DNA of 64,000 nucleotides, from positions 434,001 through 498,000 of the forward strand of contig JAJJXM010000028.1 in the NCBI GenBank assembly GCA_024516155.1, read 5' to 3'. The DNA is from Pyronema omphalodes (taxonomy: Eukaryota > Ascomycota > Pezizomycetes > Pezizales > Pyronemataceae). The translations under genes were made by a program, and so were the position numbers. Below, one piece after another: positions 20,078 through 32,753 of the stretch. The stretch's first letter is position 1. Every line of letters starts with the position of its first letter. The notes below the pieces were generated by a model. The model was not told the DNA's origin. It did no database searches and saw nothing but the letters and a program-made list of their open reading frames with translations.

Positions 20078-22894
20078 CCCTTTGGTGTTCGCTCTTCAGA
20101 CTGTAATCGACTGCGGTCGATGGCCAATTTTGCAGTCGGTTGTAGTCCGAGGTTCTGGAAGGAATACTACTATGTGGTCTACAGTCGTGTACTACCATCC
20201 GAACCCCAGATTGGACCGGACGGACTATCACGAATACTGATTTTGCTGATGGAACAGGATGGCAGAAAAGTTTGTAGACATCGCGAAAAAGCAGCGATAG
20301 GTTTTGTATGTGAGTTTGATACGAAAGTGTTCTTTTCGGTGCGTCAAAATTACTTTCTGACCATCGTAATACTGTGCTTTGATTAGACAGTCATATTCCC
20401 CTTGTTCCCTGTTCATAAGAGGGAGAAGAGACAGCGATAGGTTTAGGATGGGGTTGTAACACAAAAGTGGAAAATTTGGTATGAAGCAACCAATAATCAT
20501 GGTTGATGAGAGAAGGCAGGCGATATTTAGCGCCGGTTGACTCGAGTATGAAATGATGAAACAGGCAACAGTGTTACCGCAATAATAGCCGCCGAGCGTA
20601 CGCAGAGAGATTCCAACCATCCTAACTCAACCGTAAAACAACCAATGTTCTATGAAAATTGGTAATAATTATCTGATCTTACTTCAATGGGCTTGGTATA
20701 ATCACGGAAACTAAAAACTCATTGGATCTGACCAAAATCCACGGTAACACAATCTCTTACTCTATGATTCGGTCGATATACTAGGATCGAATACCGACCC
20801 GGTTGCCCTAAAAATCTCGAAGGGTAGAACCCTACAGTATCTGTGTGGTTAAATGGCTCATTCTGGGCGCGTGTGGCCATTATGCAAAATGCACAATACT
20901 ATACCCCCACACAAAATCCGTTTTCTACAGCCGCAAGCCCAGTTTATGCGATTGATGCAGGGACAGTTCCAAGTTACAGCCCAAATTGCTGTACCAACTT
21001 GAACAGCCGGAACCACCGCGCAGACTACCGAAATCGCGCGCGCTTCGGCTGTGGTGATTGGTTACCTTGGCTTGTTCCGGGGAGGAAATGTTTGAAAAGA
21101 GCGGCTGCACTAAGGGGCATGGAATCGCGACAGACATGTACATAGCACCGTTAAATCTACGCATGCCGTATCGAAATCTATCTGTCTATCTCCAAAAGTG
21201 GTAACCCTATTCCATCAACGCGTATCAGTCATCCCGAATTCCAGGACCGGTCCGTCAGCCTTCCTTTCCCTTCTCCACACACGTTCTCCACCTCCACCAG
21301 CTATCATCAACCACCATCGGCACGAGCTTGTCCTAGATCAATTGCACTTTATGGATTTTCCAAAGCAGAATTCACTCTGTCACCGGTTTCGACCGGCTTT
21401 CATAAGCCAGCACCATGAAATTTTGCCTAGACCCGGTCATCGGCTGTTGGACAGCCTCCGCGCGTGACGCATGGAGCCTTCGAGATCGGAAACAGCCACC
21501 GGCTGCCGTGGCATAAAGGGTATATCCAGTCGCTAATGGTCCGTATTGTGCCCACCGGTTTCATGTTCCGCGACAAGTTTGTAGTTGGGTAAGTTTGACG
21601 CACATAAGCATCCCGTCTGGTCTCCTTCCATCGGTCTTATCTGATAGGAGATCTCAGAAAAGAACCGATAGATCTACTGAATACCGTTGGTGGAATGCAG
21701 ACTATTACCGGTGAGGGCATAACTGCCCATGGTTGGCTGGCTAATGCTGTGGCGTATGAAAGGGACGCCTCGTGAAAACCGACACCCATTTGGCTCTGCT
21801 ATCTTCTTCTGGACTTCCGAGCTGAACTTCGATACCTTTCCCCCGTTTTCCCCTTCCATACACCTCAATTCTTCCATCTTTCAGTTCCCATGCTCTTGCC
21901 TCCACGGTCCCTATTATCTGTGGGCAATATGTCAGTAAGTGCTCTCAAGGACTGCGATGGGACGGTCAACGAACAAAACTAATTCGAATAGATTTTCTTC
22001 GTCATATATCTGAAAAGTAATTTATCTTCATAGAATCCACCAGCGTACGACTTTCCATCAGGGTGTTGCATCGAGAGACAGTCCACTCCGCAGGGATTTC
22101 TAACGAACAATCGGTATTGGTCGGCTGGCTCAGCTCATTATGCTCGACAATTACAGCAGCACAACTGCACGTCAACCAAACGACCTATGCATATGCAATT
22201 CACCATGTGGTGATATCCACCGACTGTTGTCCCTGATAGTAGCTTTGACTTGGACGCGCTTAACAATCGTTCTCGCCTTGCGCATGCATCAGGCGACTAG
22301 TGCTCGCCTAAATACCGTCAGCCGAGCTATCTCGAGAAACAGCATATATCAAACGGAACAGTTCAAAACACAATATGGCTTTCATTTTCGAGGATTCCAG
22401 ACTATTTTAGACAATCAACTTGGATCTTAGGGCACTCTCATCTCGGGATGCAGGTCTCACAAACCGTCATGGTAGCGTTGTGAGGGGAAGGTCGATGTGC
22501 GAAGCTGTTATGTCAGGCTATATACACCAGCAACTGCAGCGCAGATAGATTATAAGCGCTTCCAGTGATGATGGAGGGCTTAATCACTCTGGAATACTCG
22601 TGGAGAACCGTGGTTCGGTAGAGGAGATCGAGTAAGTTTTATTATCTCACCTGGCGTTAGCGTGTATGCACGAATGGTTAATGAAAATCTCAGCAAGCCG
22701 CGAAGATGCACTTCCCAATTTCTTTGGCGCATAAGTTTCACGGGCGCAAGTGGCCAGCTCGGCCGATTTATCCGCATGCAAACCGCAAGTAGAATATCAT
22801 TCCGCCGACACGCAAGAGCCACGAAACACCACGCAGGCGCTTCAGTAATTAAATAACAACATTTCAATTTCCTAAAACCATCCACACTAAACAT
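20078..22894. other. Non-repetitive, stop-ridden sequence without a convincing gene
   Basis: Complex sequence lacking the low-complexity tracts of the adjacent intergenic DNA. It holds only short open frames (longest about 130 codons), none with a recognisable domain. Around 20890-21150 one frame is Thr/Ala/Ser-rich followed by a hydrophobic stretch (AVVIGYLGLF), vaguely like a surface-protein stalk and membrane segment, but frames are broken. Possibly decayed coding DNA. Confidence 0.35.
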
Positions 22895-23470
22895 CTAAGC
22901 ATTTACAGAATAATGAAGGCAAACAAAAAGTGTAAGCATTTGACTTTCCATAGCTGGGTAGAAGAGACCCATGCGCCCATCTCGAATCATAATATCCCCC
23001 AATTCCAATCGAACCTCCTTACACTGATTTTCGTCGCTTTCATACAGCTTCGGATATAATTCGCTTGCCGGATTCCTGATAGGAATCACGACGAAAATGT
23101 CGCCATTGCCATATGGAGGCACTGCAATCGTCTTTTGACGGTCAAAGAGCAGGCAAAGCTCTGAGCTTTTAAGGTGTAAAAATCTGTTTTTTACAGCCAA
23201 ATTCGGCAGAGTCTGGCCGATAGGTTAGCCGGTGTCAGAACAACCCGAAAAAAAGCAATAGGTGCGGACCTTTTTGACAAAAGTCGAAACGATGTCGGCG
23301 CATGACTGAGGCCAACCCAATTTGAACGCCGCTCCTTCGTGGAAACTTTGTTCAGATCTCATGCCTTCCATGACATTGATCTCCCGAGAAATATCGATTT
23401 CGACATTATAAATCATTTCCATTTCAATTTCGGATCGGACAACAAGATATCCGTCGACTTCGAAAGACAT
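22895..23470 (-). CDS. Candidate two-exon gene, unknown function
   Basis: Minus-strand exons 23270-23470 and 22895-23212 would give 172 aa. Exon 1 starts MSFEVDGYLVVRSEIEMEMIYNV-like (quoted in part: MSFEVDGYLVV, then EIEMEMIYNVEIDI) and ends STFVKK; exon 2 begins TLPNLAVKNRFLHL and includes VPPYGNGDIFVVIPI and RLELGDIMIRDG. The 57-nt intron has a good CTAAC branch site and CCAG acceptor but an unusual donor, GTCCGC. Both exons have coding-like composition and keep frame across the junction. I do not recognise a family, and there is no signal peptide or membrane segment. It is the only convincing gene in the 20-27 kb stretch. It could also be a decayed gene. Confidence 0.45.
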
Positions 23471-26400
23471 GGCGAGGAATATGGTTCGACTTTTTAATGG
23501 GTGGTTTGGAGAGTTTCGCGGCAGGCGGGAAATATGGCGTGTCGAGTATACGCCGCGTCGATGCGCCTGGGTTGGAGGGGACCTTCCTCAAATAAATAGC
23601 CGCGACGCTTCTGCGCTCTTCTTAAGCCGTGACAGCTCACTAACGAGCTGCGACCACTTTGCCCTCGCACAAACTGACAACCACTGCGACTAGTTCGTAT
23701 GCAGGTCATGGTAGTTCGCTTGGTCCACCGCTGAAATTGGACCACACAGGGGGCATGTTTGATTGCTGTGACCTTTTGCGCCATATAACCCATGGTACTT
23801 AGTAAGTTCAGATTCCGACTCGAACATTGGGTCCCAGTATCTATTACTCTCTCTTAAATGTCTTATTATTGATCATGCAGCAGCGGTCCCTGCCTAGTGA
23901 TTTTCACAAATCCACTCTATCTCAACATGTATCAAATGTTGTTATTACCAATTGAACAGGCGAGACTTTGGTTCGCTGCGTTCTCAGGGCCACCTCCGGG
24001 GATAATTTGATGCTAATGTGTGGTTTTATTAATACTATGGTGCAGATGAGAATTCTGGTATTCAACAACTTGGTCACTAGTCCCACGGAGAAGCTCGCAG
24101 GAACATCCTCATATCGCCACTAGGTCCTCAAAAATGATTTCATGGGCATTATTGGCTGAATTATTGTGGTGTAACGAGCCACATTTATCGAAATAACCAG
24201 TCGTATCGTCTTGCGGGGATAGCCTACAACAAATTTTGACCCAGCCTGACTGCCAGCGCTGCCCAAAGGGACTTTTCCGGCTGGTTACACCCCATATAGG
24301 ACATGTTGAGGTAGGAGATTTTAATTTCTATATCCGGTTGACGTCTGAGATCTAAGACGTATGGCGATGGCGAGGTAGGATTGGCATACCGGTCTATCAA
24401 GCATGATGAATACTGGGAGCGAGTCCTACCGACCAAGACTTCTAATTGTCTCTTTCAAGAAAAAAGTAGTACATCTTTTTCCAACACCGGAGCATGCATA
24501 GCACATATCTACCTCAAGGTGGCTCGTATTACAATCACAGCATTTTTTGATTGGACGGACCTCTCTTGCGACGCGGTTCGGTGTGCATCCGTGCCCCATG
24601 ATACTAAGATAGGGCCCTACTGAAGCTGAGGGACAAGGAGGTCGCGAGATTTACAAATGAAGTTGTGTTGTCGAGGCCCCGCTTGCAAAATTGTCAAAGA
24701 AACGCACCCGGACTGGTAAAGGGTGGTCTTCAGCCGACCCTCCGAACGCATGGACACAGAAAGAGCAGCAGACTTAGGTCGAACCAGTGTTACTTCCTTT
24801 CCAAGGCGACTCAGTTATCAGACCATCCTTTTCTGAATTGGAATTTGATACTTTAGGCTTCACTGAGACTACGTGGATGTATGCTGGCTGAAGGCCGTGT
24901 CAATCGATCATTTGGTTACAGCCACTTGAATTATATCGTACTTTCAAGTCTAATGACAGATCCCACTGTCAGAAAAAACCAACCTCACTGCCTCTGGCTG
25001 CCACATACGAGGGTTCCACTTTGCCTCAACCTAAATGTGCATAATCGTCGACGCCCGGTTTTGGATTTCCGGATGGTTCGCAACTGCTCGTACTTTGGCG
25101 CGGTTACCCCCAAAGAACCATCCGTATTCACGCCACATTCATCTTTTTATGGAATCGTTCCAGAACTTGACATGATCTGGGCCTTCGGTGGCCGGTTGAA
25201 GGATGGGAGAGATGAGGCGGACCTGTTCGGATGGATACTCCTGGCAGGAGTACCTCGCTTACTTTATGACTATCATGTGCCACTTACCATGATACCGGGA
25301 TCCAACACGGCCGTTTGTATGGTTCCCTGTATCTGACAATTTTTATAGCTACGTAGGCTCCGAGTATGACATTCATGCAACTTTACCTCCAGATCGAGGC
25401 CTCCATCAAATTTTACGTCCATACGATCTAGGAAGAAGAATTGCATCCACACAGCCACAGGAGGAGTCTCACGGGGCAAGGCCTTTACGGGAAGGTCTAC
25501 TGTTGTTTAACAAAAGGTCACCTGAGATCCCGAAGCTTTTCCTGTTGGTTTCAATATGGTCCGGGGACAAGATACTCCATCCGTTTGCCTAGTTCTGCCA
25601 TATAATGTCGCTACTTGAGCAATACGGAGGCAAAAACATCTCCTACTTCTGCACTTTTAGTCGCGTGGCAATAGATAACCTCTTCTATTGTATCCATTTA
25701 GTGGATCAAGATAAAAACAACTTGATGCATCGACCAGTAGCCATCCGAGGTGGTACGTATGCGTTATGACACCGCTTGAAATGATGCCGATATCACATCA
25801 GCTGGATCCGATGGACTTCATACCATAGAAGTATTTGCACACTTGTTGTACAGATCTCAATCGCGATCATTCCGTACTCATCATGGGATTCGATTCTCGG
25901 GCGAAGAGGCCAACTGACCCAAATGCTCGCTTATATTCACCTGCCTTACGTTTCTCCTTGCGCTCTCAGCTTTCTTTGGCTGTTGCCGTGCATCGAGGCT
26001 CAATCCGGTTACATACTTTCATAGGAGCCAAGAAGAGGAGGCGTGGAGAATTTTATCCAGTGGAACTACGCCATGAGCTTGTGACCAGAGGAAACTTTTG
26101 AAATTCCAAAAAATCAGATGCTCTGTCCATCAATAACATCTCATCGGATCTACTTGGGCAAAACCCTATGGACGTACCAACAGTGTGATAGCTTACTATG
26201 TTCCGAGAGAAATATCTACGCGCTTCCACTGTGCCACTTCCCACATCATTTACCGGTTACTGTGTTCAGAGAAGTGAACATGGACGAAGGCTGATCGAAC
26301 ATTGCGGAGTTCCACCCGCCTTACACGCGACCACCGACGTATGTCAAGCTGGAAATTGAACGAAAATAGGTAACCGGCACTTGACCTTGCCACTGCAACA

Positions 26401-27565
26401 ATTATGTGGATAAAGTAGCTCTACTCCGATTTCGATCATCATCCACTGAAGGCGAGTTTTAGGTTATCCGTTGCCGCATCAATTATGGAAACGTCATTTG
26501 CGGAGAATAATACCACAGACGTGCCTACGTGCCGATCCGCCCGCACCGGCGTGTAAAATTTTTGCTTGTTCATTCCTACATAAACGTCACAGGACTCAGA
26601 AATGATGTCGTTGGTGCATATTTCGACATACATACAGGAAAAAGCTTTCATGGTGAAAAAATATCAACAGCCGAGCACGGTACATAATGGAAGGAAGGGA
26701 TATGCACTTTCAAGTGATGTCAGATGTGATGAAATGCAATGTAAGTGGGATAGATGCTCAAAAGGACAGCTAAGCTACACACCTACCGACTACCCTATTG
26801 CGAAGAGTCCAGTCGAGAACCGAGTCTTAACGCGCAAATGCACTCATGCGGCACAGTCCTGACAAACACGCGTTGTACAAAAAGCTGTCGAGTAGCCGCG
26901 ACCACGGATGGGTCTAGCTGAGAAAGGCACCGTTACGTTACTCCAATAAAGGCAGGTTGTAGGTGCAGAAAGTACGGAGGTACAGAGGTGCAGTACGTCC
27001 ATACGCATAACACAAGGCGTACATAGGGCTTAGGGCAGGGCTGCATGAAAAAGCACCAAAAGCATGAAAACGTTTTTGCATGTACATAAGGTGCTCAATT
27101 CAAGACATTTTTGCGATTGCGCGTGGAACATAGGAAAAAAAGCATGAAATACACCAAAACTGCTGACCAAACCGGATCGGATCTTAATTTTTCCACCTCG
27201 ATAAAATGAACCCCGGTAGTTGATGGTTAGTTATATTTATATTACTTTGCAGCTTTTTGAAAGGGTAGCCGCCCGCGAATACACACTATGTACTTCCCTC
27301 GCCTTATCACTGCATAACCGCCGCTCATGTCCTCACCCGCCGAGCCGCATCCGCACACCGACTAGACCTCCAAGGTCCCCTTGTCTCGATATTCTGTGTA
27401 TCCATGATTGGAAAAAAAAAATTTGCCGTAAAACTATGAAGATAGCAAACAATACCCGAATCAAAAAAAAAGCCAGAAACCACAGACCACAAAAAAAAAA
27501 CAGAACCCATAAACCATAAACCATATACCATAAACCGTAATTACAATTCAACCCCATGTATCCCT
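23471..27565. other. Long gene-free stretch
   Basis: Complex sequence with short open frames only (longest about 150 codons at 24881-25336, unrecognised). From about 26960 onward it becomes repetitive (GTACAGAGGTGCAGTACG-like, AAGCATGAAA repeats), then AT/C-rich to the next gene's 3' end with TAAACCATA repeats at about 27505-27540. No gene recognised. Confidence 0.4.
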
Positions 27566-28062
27566 CTACTCATCCTCATACTCCTCCTCCACGGGTACCT
27601 CAACCTTAAACTCCTTCCCGCCCACATTCCAAGCAAGAACAAACCCATCCCTCAAGCCGGCATCCTGAACCGTAGTTTTCCTATTATCCTGATCCTTCAA
27701 GATCCTGAAACCCCGACGAACATCCGTACCAGAAGGATCAATGGTTGCAGCGAGGATTATGTCGGAGGATGATGAAGGAAGGGGGATTGTAAGGTGACGG
27801 GTGTTTTCGGAGAGGAGAGAGTGAAGGGAAGCTTTGACGTCCGGGAGTGGCGTGCATGGCGACGCGTAGAGGAGGACTGTTAGCTTTTGGTGCTTTAGGA
27901 AGAGGGTGTGTGTTTCGGGACTGGGGGTCGTCTAGGGGGGTTAGCGAGTTGGAGGTGGGGGGGTGGGGAGGTGGCGAGGGGGGGGGGGGGGGGGGGGATG
28001 CAGAGATGCGGATGCTATGCCAGGCTATGTAGTCGCCATCATTACGCGTTCCGTACGCGCAT
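27566..28062 (-). CDS. Small conserved-looking acidic protein, unknown function
   Basis: Main exon 27566-27931 on the minus strand encodes PETHTLFLKHQKLTVLLYASP, LPDVKASLHSLL, ILAATIDPSGTDVRRGFRIL, then LRDGFVLAWNVGGKEFKVEV and an acidic tail EEEYEDE. The pattern (a short beta-rich N-terminus, a helix, LRDGxxLAW, then an acidic tail) looks ubiquitin-like in layout, but I cannot name the family. The acceptor at 27932 follows a CTAAC branch and CCCCCCTAG. The best start is ATG at 28062 with a 6-nt first exon (28057-28062) spliced over a 125-nt intron (donor GTACGG) that contains a poly-C tract; total 123 aa. The first exon is less certain than the main exon. Confidence 0.65.
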
Positions 28063-30697
28063 CTTTGGCGGCTGCGGGGATGGGTGGGGATGGGTGTGGA
28101 TGGGTTATAGCAGGAAGAACACAGGGGAACAGACCATTTCTGTAGCTAACTTATCTATCCAGCCAGCTATAGCTGTATATAGATAGAGATAGAGACTGAG
28201 ATCTTTTTTGTTGTTGCCGTTGTTGGATAATTATTTTGTATAGCTTAATACAAGCTGACGGTGTTTGGTTGATTGATTGATTGGTATTCCCAACGATGGT
28301 GCGGGGTGCGGGGTACGGGGTGCGGGGTGGAGGTGTATGTTTCCTTGGTTCGTCTGGGTGGTTGAGATGCAGTCGCGGTTGCGGTAAGCTAGAGGAGCTT
28401 ATGATGGTTGCTTGCTAGATGCTAGATGCGTAAGCTTAAAATTTCTTGAGGTGAGGTCGCGTTAAGGTTGTCGTGCCAAGACTTATTCTGGGCCGTCGTG
28501 ATGCAGCTGTCCGTTTCATGGAGCGTATCCACCCTGTCTGTCTGTTCTGCCATACATCCAATCTACCATTCTGTTAACCTTCCAACTTGCTGTTTCTGCG
28601 ATCTTGGGGATCTTGTGGTTCCTGTCATCATGCCATTATTCCATCATGCCATTATTCCATTATTACATTATTCCATTATTCCATACATCCACCCTGATAT
28701 CCTATGGGATGGAATTACAACTACATAGGTAGGTAGGTAAGTTAAAGCTTATTTTTTTTTTTTTTCCACGGGCTGTTAGAATTTTACCTAGGCCCTACAT
28801 CAGATGTATCATAGCATGTTTTTTTTGGTCCCCCGGTTTATTATGGTTTATACAAAACCTCGGCAGTTATGTGAAGGCGTTGTGGTTCTGTAATTTTACT
28901 GTTTTCACGTCGCCCAATATCAACATCTACATCGACATCGGAGATTTTGCCGCTTTTATTACAATGATGCAATGATGGCATTACACAGGGCTTGTTGGTG
29001 GTGCAGTAAACGCGCTGGAACGGGTGGGTTTTGTGCACACGGCAGATGTGGGGTGGTAGACGGCATAGACGCCGTGGGTGGGATGCTAGCTAGCTACATA
29101 GCTAGTGACTAGTGAAAGTAAGCAGGCAAGCAGGCAAGCAAGCGAGCGAGCGAAAGGAAGTAATGCAGGTAAAGCAAGCAATGCAAGTGAAGCAAGTAAA
29201 AAGCAAATTAGCAAAAAAAAAAAAAACAGATGTTTCGATTGTCTATAATGGTTATGACGATGATAATGACGATGCTTCGATCATCGGCATGATTTGGTGT
29301 AAAGTTTCCAGAAACTCGGTTCCAGTCGAAAAACACACACATGACGAAGATAAGAATAATAAAGAAACGCAGAATAAGCACGGAAACCCACAGAGTGGAG
29401 ACTGGACTGGACTTGGAAAAAAATAAACGGAGGATATCTCTCCGAGATAAAACGGCAAAAGATAATGGTAATGATAGTGATAAAGAAAAACACAGTAAGG
29501 TATGTTGGTTTCGATATGATGTGATTCGGATCAAAAACGGTCCGAAGCCGCTAAGAGCCACATACCCGCAGATTTGGATCAAGTCACGAAGCTCACAATT
29601 CGCAAATTTTCAATTCACAATTTCCAATTCACGAAATTCCCAGGTCCCAATTGTAAAGAAAACTCAAGAACTGGGTAGATTTCAAATAGAACATTGTAGA
29701 AGAAAAAAACCCCTGTATATGAATCATCCAGAACCTCGGAATTCAAGACCACCTGATGCGTTATGCTTACATTGTTGGAAAGTGGTGATAACTTGCCGGT
29801 TTGAACTTTGGAGAGATCAAGAATAAGTACTTGATCTGAATACTATAGATGACATCATTGGAGATTACCTGCTCAGGTGAGAAAAAACTGGAAATGGTAG
29901 GGTAAGATTAATTGCGATTACGGCTCAATTATAAACGCTGGTGGAGTTGATGAGGATGGAAGATTCTGGATTGTTGCGCAAGCCACAATGTTTTTGAGCC
30001 TCACTTCGGCATAACATGACTCGGCGTATTGTTTCAGAAGTACCCTGATGGCCGATAGACTGGCGAAGTGAAATCCTATCATGGTAGAGTAATCTTCAAT
30101 ATTGGTCTTTTAAATAGAACTTGATTTGGCTAATATTTTCAGCATCAATTGATATATCGCTGGGAATTATGTGTTTCTGTTGAACTCTTGTAAAGCAACC
30201 TAGAATTAAAAAAAACCTTCGATTGAATTGAATGTGTAAGAGTTTCTAAAAATAAAAATAAAAAGCAAAACAAAAAAAGATGAGTGAAAAAAATAATCAA
30301 GTGCCGATTCCACCCCGGCTCGTAAGTTTCACCCGAGCCGTAGCCGTCACGTCAACAGCGGCAATCGCGGCCCGAAGTGTGCGACGCAACCGTCTCGGCA
30401 TGCCGACACAACACGCCGGGGAACTCTCACCGCAACTAACCGACCCCATCTCTTTATCCCACCAAACACACCACTCCGCACCCAATACAATCGTATATGC
30501 ACCATCCCGGCGTAACTTATCAATCCTTATCAATCACCCCAGCCGTGAACCCGTGATGATCATCCCCCCAAACCCTTACGTCAAGCTGAGCTGGCATCCA
30601 ACCATTGCATGCCGACGTCGCTGTGCCGCTGTGTAACCTCCAGGGTTCGGGTATTCCACCACTCCCCGCATCGCCTACAACTTCACAACATCACATC
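28063..30697. other. Intergenic, repeats and one reversed tail fragment
   Basis: No gene recognised. A short match to the family A tail in reverse orientation lies at about 28262-28300: TTGATTGATTGATTGG then TTCCCAAC. There are CCATTATTCCAT repeats (about 28625-28685), a T run (28750-28764) and GCAAGCAGGCAAGC repeats (about 29120-29215). An open frame of 118 codons at 30280-30636 lies in the GH76 gene's leader and shows no domain. Confidence 0.4.
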
Positions 30698-32234
30698 ATG
30701 ACGTTACGTTGGATAAAGAATACACTGTCGCGTCGTAGCGGAAGAAATACTCAAGAGCCTCATAATGTATTTACACAAGAGGGCCTTCGTCTTTCGGGGG
30801 CGTTATGGGAGCATTTTTGGTCGGGGTCGAGAGAGCATTTTTGTACTACCAGGCCTAGCTCGGAGACGGTGGACGGAGGCGGGTGGAATGGGTATACTTT
30901 GTGGTAAGTTAAAAAGTCTCTTAATGACGTCTGCATTATAAATCCGAGCTCGGGCAAAGCTCTCTAAACCATAATTCACCTCTATCTATCAATTTAATTA
31001 ACAACATACAAAACCAGGCCATTCATAATAGGCATCGAAGCCCTTCTCGAAGCCGAAGCCGCTTCACCAGATTCCTTTACCCAGCAAATTCACACTTCCC
31101 TAAACGCCCTTGAAAAGTTCCGTTCCCGGTCCTTGGGGCATGCATATTGTGCCTGGCTTTGGTTCGAGGGGAATAATGACGTTTACTATGGTTCGTTGCT
31201 CCTGAATCCCAGCCTTAAAATTCCGTGGCTTCGCAAAGCCTCGCATAGCCTCGCAAAGCCTTGAAAAGCCTCGCAAAACCTCGAGATCCTTCCCCCTCTT
31301 TCAAGCTGTCAATCTGTGCCTATGAATCTAGGAAGCTAACACTCCCCCAGATGACAACGCACAAGTAGCCATAAGCCTTCTCCGGGCCTATTCCCTCCCC
31401 AGTACACGCCGCGACACCTACCTCACCACCGCCATCTCCCTTGTAAACTGGCTCATAACCGGCTGGGACCCTCGTGGGGGTATGCGCTGGCATATCTCCA
31501 AGCCCGATGCACGGAACGCATGTACCACCAACCTCTCCGCCATCGCCGCCTTGCAGCTCGCCGCCGTTAGTAGTGGCGAGCTCCCTTTGATAGAGTTTGC
31601 GGAGAGGTGTGCGGGATGGGTTTGGTCGGAGCTTAGGGAGGAGAGTGGATTGATTAAAGATGGAGTAGGAGGGGGACCGACTTGGAGCTATAATACGGGG
31701 GCGGCGATATATGTGCAGGTTTTATTGTGGGGGGTAAATAGGAAGAAGGAGCATAGAGAGAAAGCGAGGGAGTTGGTGGAGGCGAGTTGTGATAGAGGGA
31801 AGGGGTTATTTGATGGGGGTAATCCTTGTGTCAAGGAGAGGTATTGGTGGGATTCGATGTTTTTTATGCAGTTGCTTGTAGAAGGGTTGGTGGAGTTTTG
31901 TAGGGCGTTGGGAGGGGTTTATCCTGATACGGCAAAAATGGCAGAGGAGGAGGTGAAGAGGCATATGAGATATATAATGAGGTATATGAAGGGGAAGGAG
32001 GATGGGCTGTATGTGAGGAATTTGAGGATGTATGTGGTTAGTGTGAAACATACAGAGATGTATAGAGATTTGACTGGGGATGTTAGCAGGAAACCGGAGC
32101 TGGATGAAAGTGAAAGGTGGAGGGATCCAGAGAGTCTTAAGCTGCCGGTGGAGAGAAGGGGAGTTTGCAAGACGCTGCTTGGAAATGGGGGTGCGGCTAG
32201 GAGTTTGCTGATTGCGGGGAGACTGCAGGAATAA
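30698..32234 (+). CDS. Glycoside hydrolase family 76-like protein
   Basis: Exons 30698-30903, 31018-31190 and 31351-32234 give 420 aa; introns are 114 and 160 nt with GTAAGT/CAG and GTTCGT/CAG ends. GH76 enzymes are endo-alpha-1,6-mannanases, and fungal members (Dcw1/Dfg5 relatives) act in cell-wall cross-linking. Visible signs: FTQEGLRLSGALWEHFW; LWFEGNNDVYYDDNAQ, in which the adjacent D127-D128 match the catalytic Asp pair; MRWHISKPDARNACTTNLSAIAALQLA, matching the NxxSTNLxxAL motif; and TWSYNTGAAIYVQVLL, like the YNQG segment. It differs from secreted GH76 proteins in having no signal peptide (start MTLRWIKNTLSRR) and no GPI signal, so it may be cytosolic or an enzyme of another six-hairpin clan. 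Confidence 0.72.
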
Positions 32235-32753
32235 TTGATGAACTATCAATAATACAGTATAATTACTTATCGATGATATCTCGATGATGCTGCACGATGT
32301 TGTGCCATCTAGCAAGTAGCCTTTAACCTTAATTAAGCGCTGTGGACTAACTCTCGGTTATCTGAGCTGTAACTAAACTGTAGAAACAATCCCTGTCTCA
32401 TAGCAAACATTAGTTATTATTTATAGAAGACATAAATAATAATTACAAGTATTTAGTAGCAAATCCTTATCCATCCCTTGTCATATAATTACAATATCAT
32501 CGGTCCTTTCCCATCTCATCTGTCATATCCATTGCATTATGGTTTCCCGCCTCCGTTTGCCCCCTTCTGCTACCTTAACTCCACCCAATGTACAGTACCT
32601 CCAATTCGTAAACGCCTTCTCCAAGCCCGGTAAGCCCGATTCCTTTGCCCCCTCGCAACTGTCAAAATCAACCCCCAATCCAAGATACCCTCCCACCCCT
32701 CCTTCAATACCAAAACTTTCCCCCAAACCCAGAATCCCCCCCCCCCCCCCCCT
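32235..32753. other. Intergenic (convergent 3' flanks)
   Basis: AT-rich downstream sequence of the GH76-like gene with TTATTTATAGAAGACATAAATAATAATTA near-palindromic AT sequence around 32412-32440, then C-rich sequence with a poly-C run at about 32738-32751 that borders the next gene's stop. No gene seen. Confidence 0.45.

Noticed and set aside
24881..25336. 151-codon plus-strand frame as a gene
   Set aside because: No recognisable motif, no leader or splice pattern, and composition like its stop-ridden surroundings.
30280..30636. 118-codon frame upstream of the GH76-like gene
   Set aside because: Out of frame with the gene, no signal peptide or domain; kept only as a possible missed leader exon.
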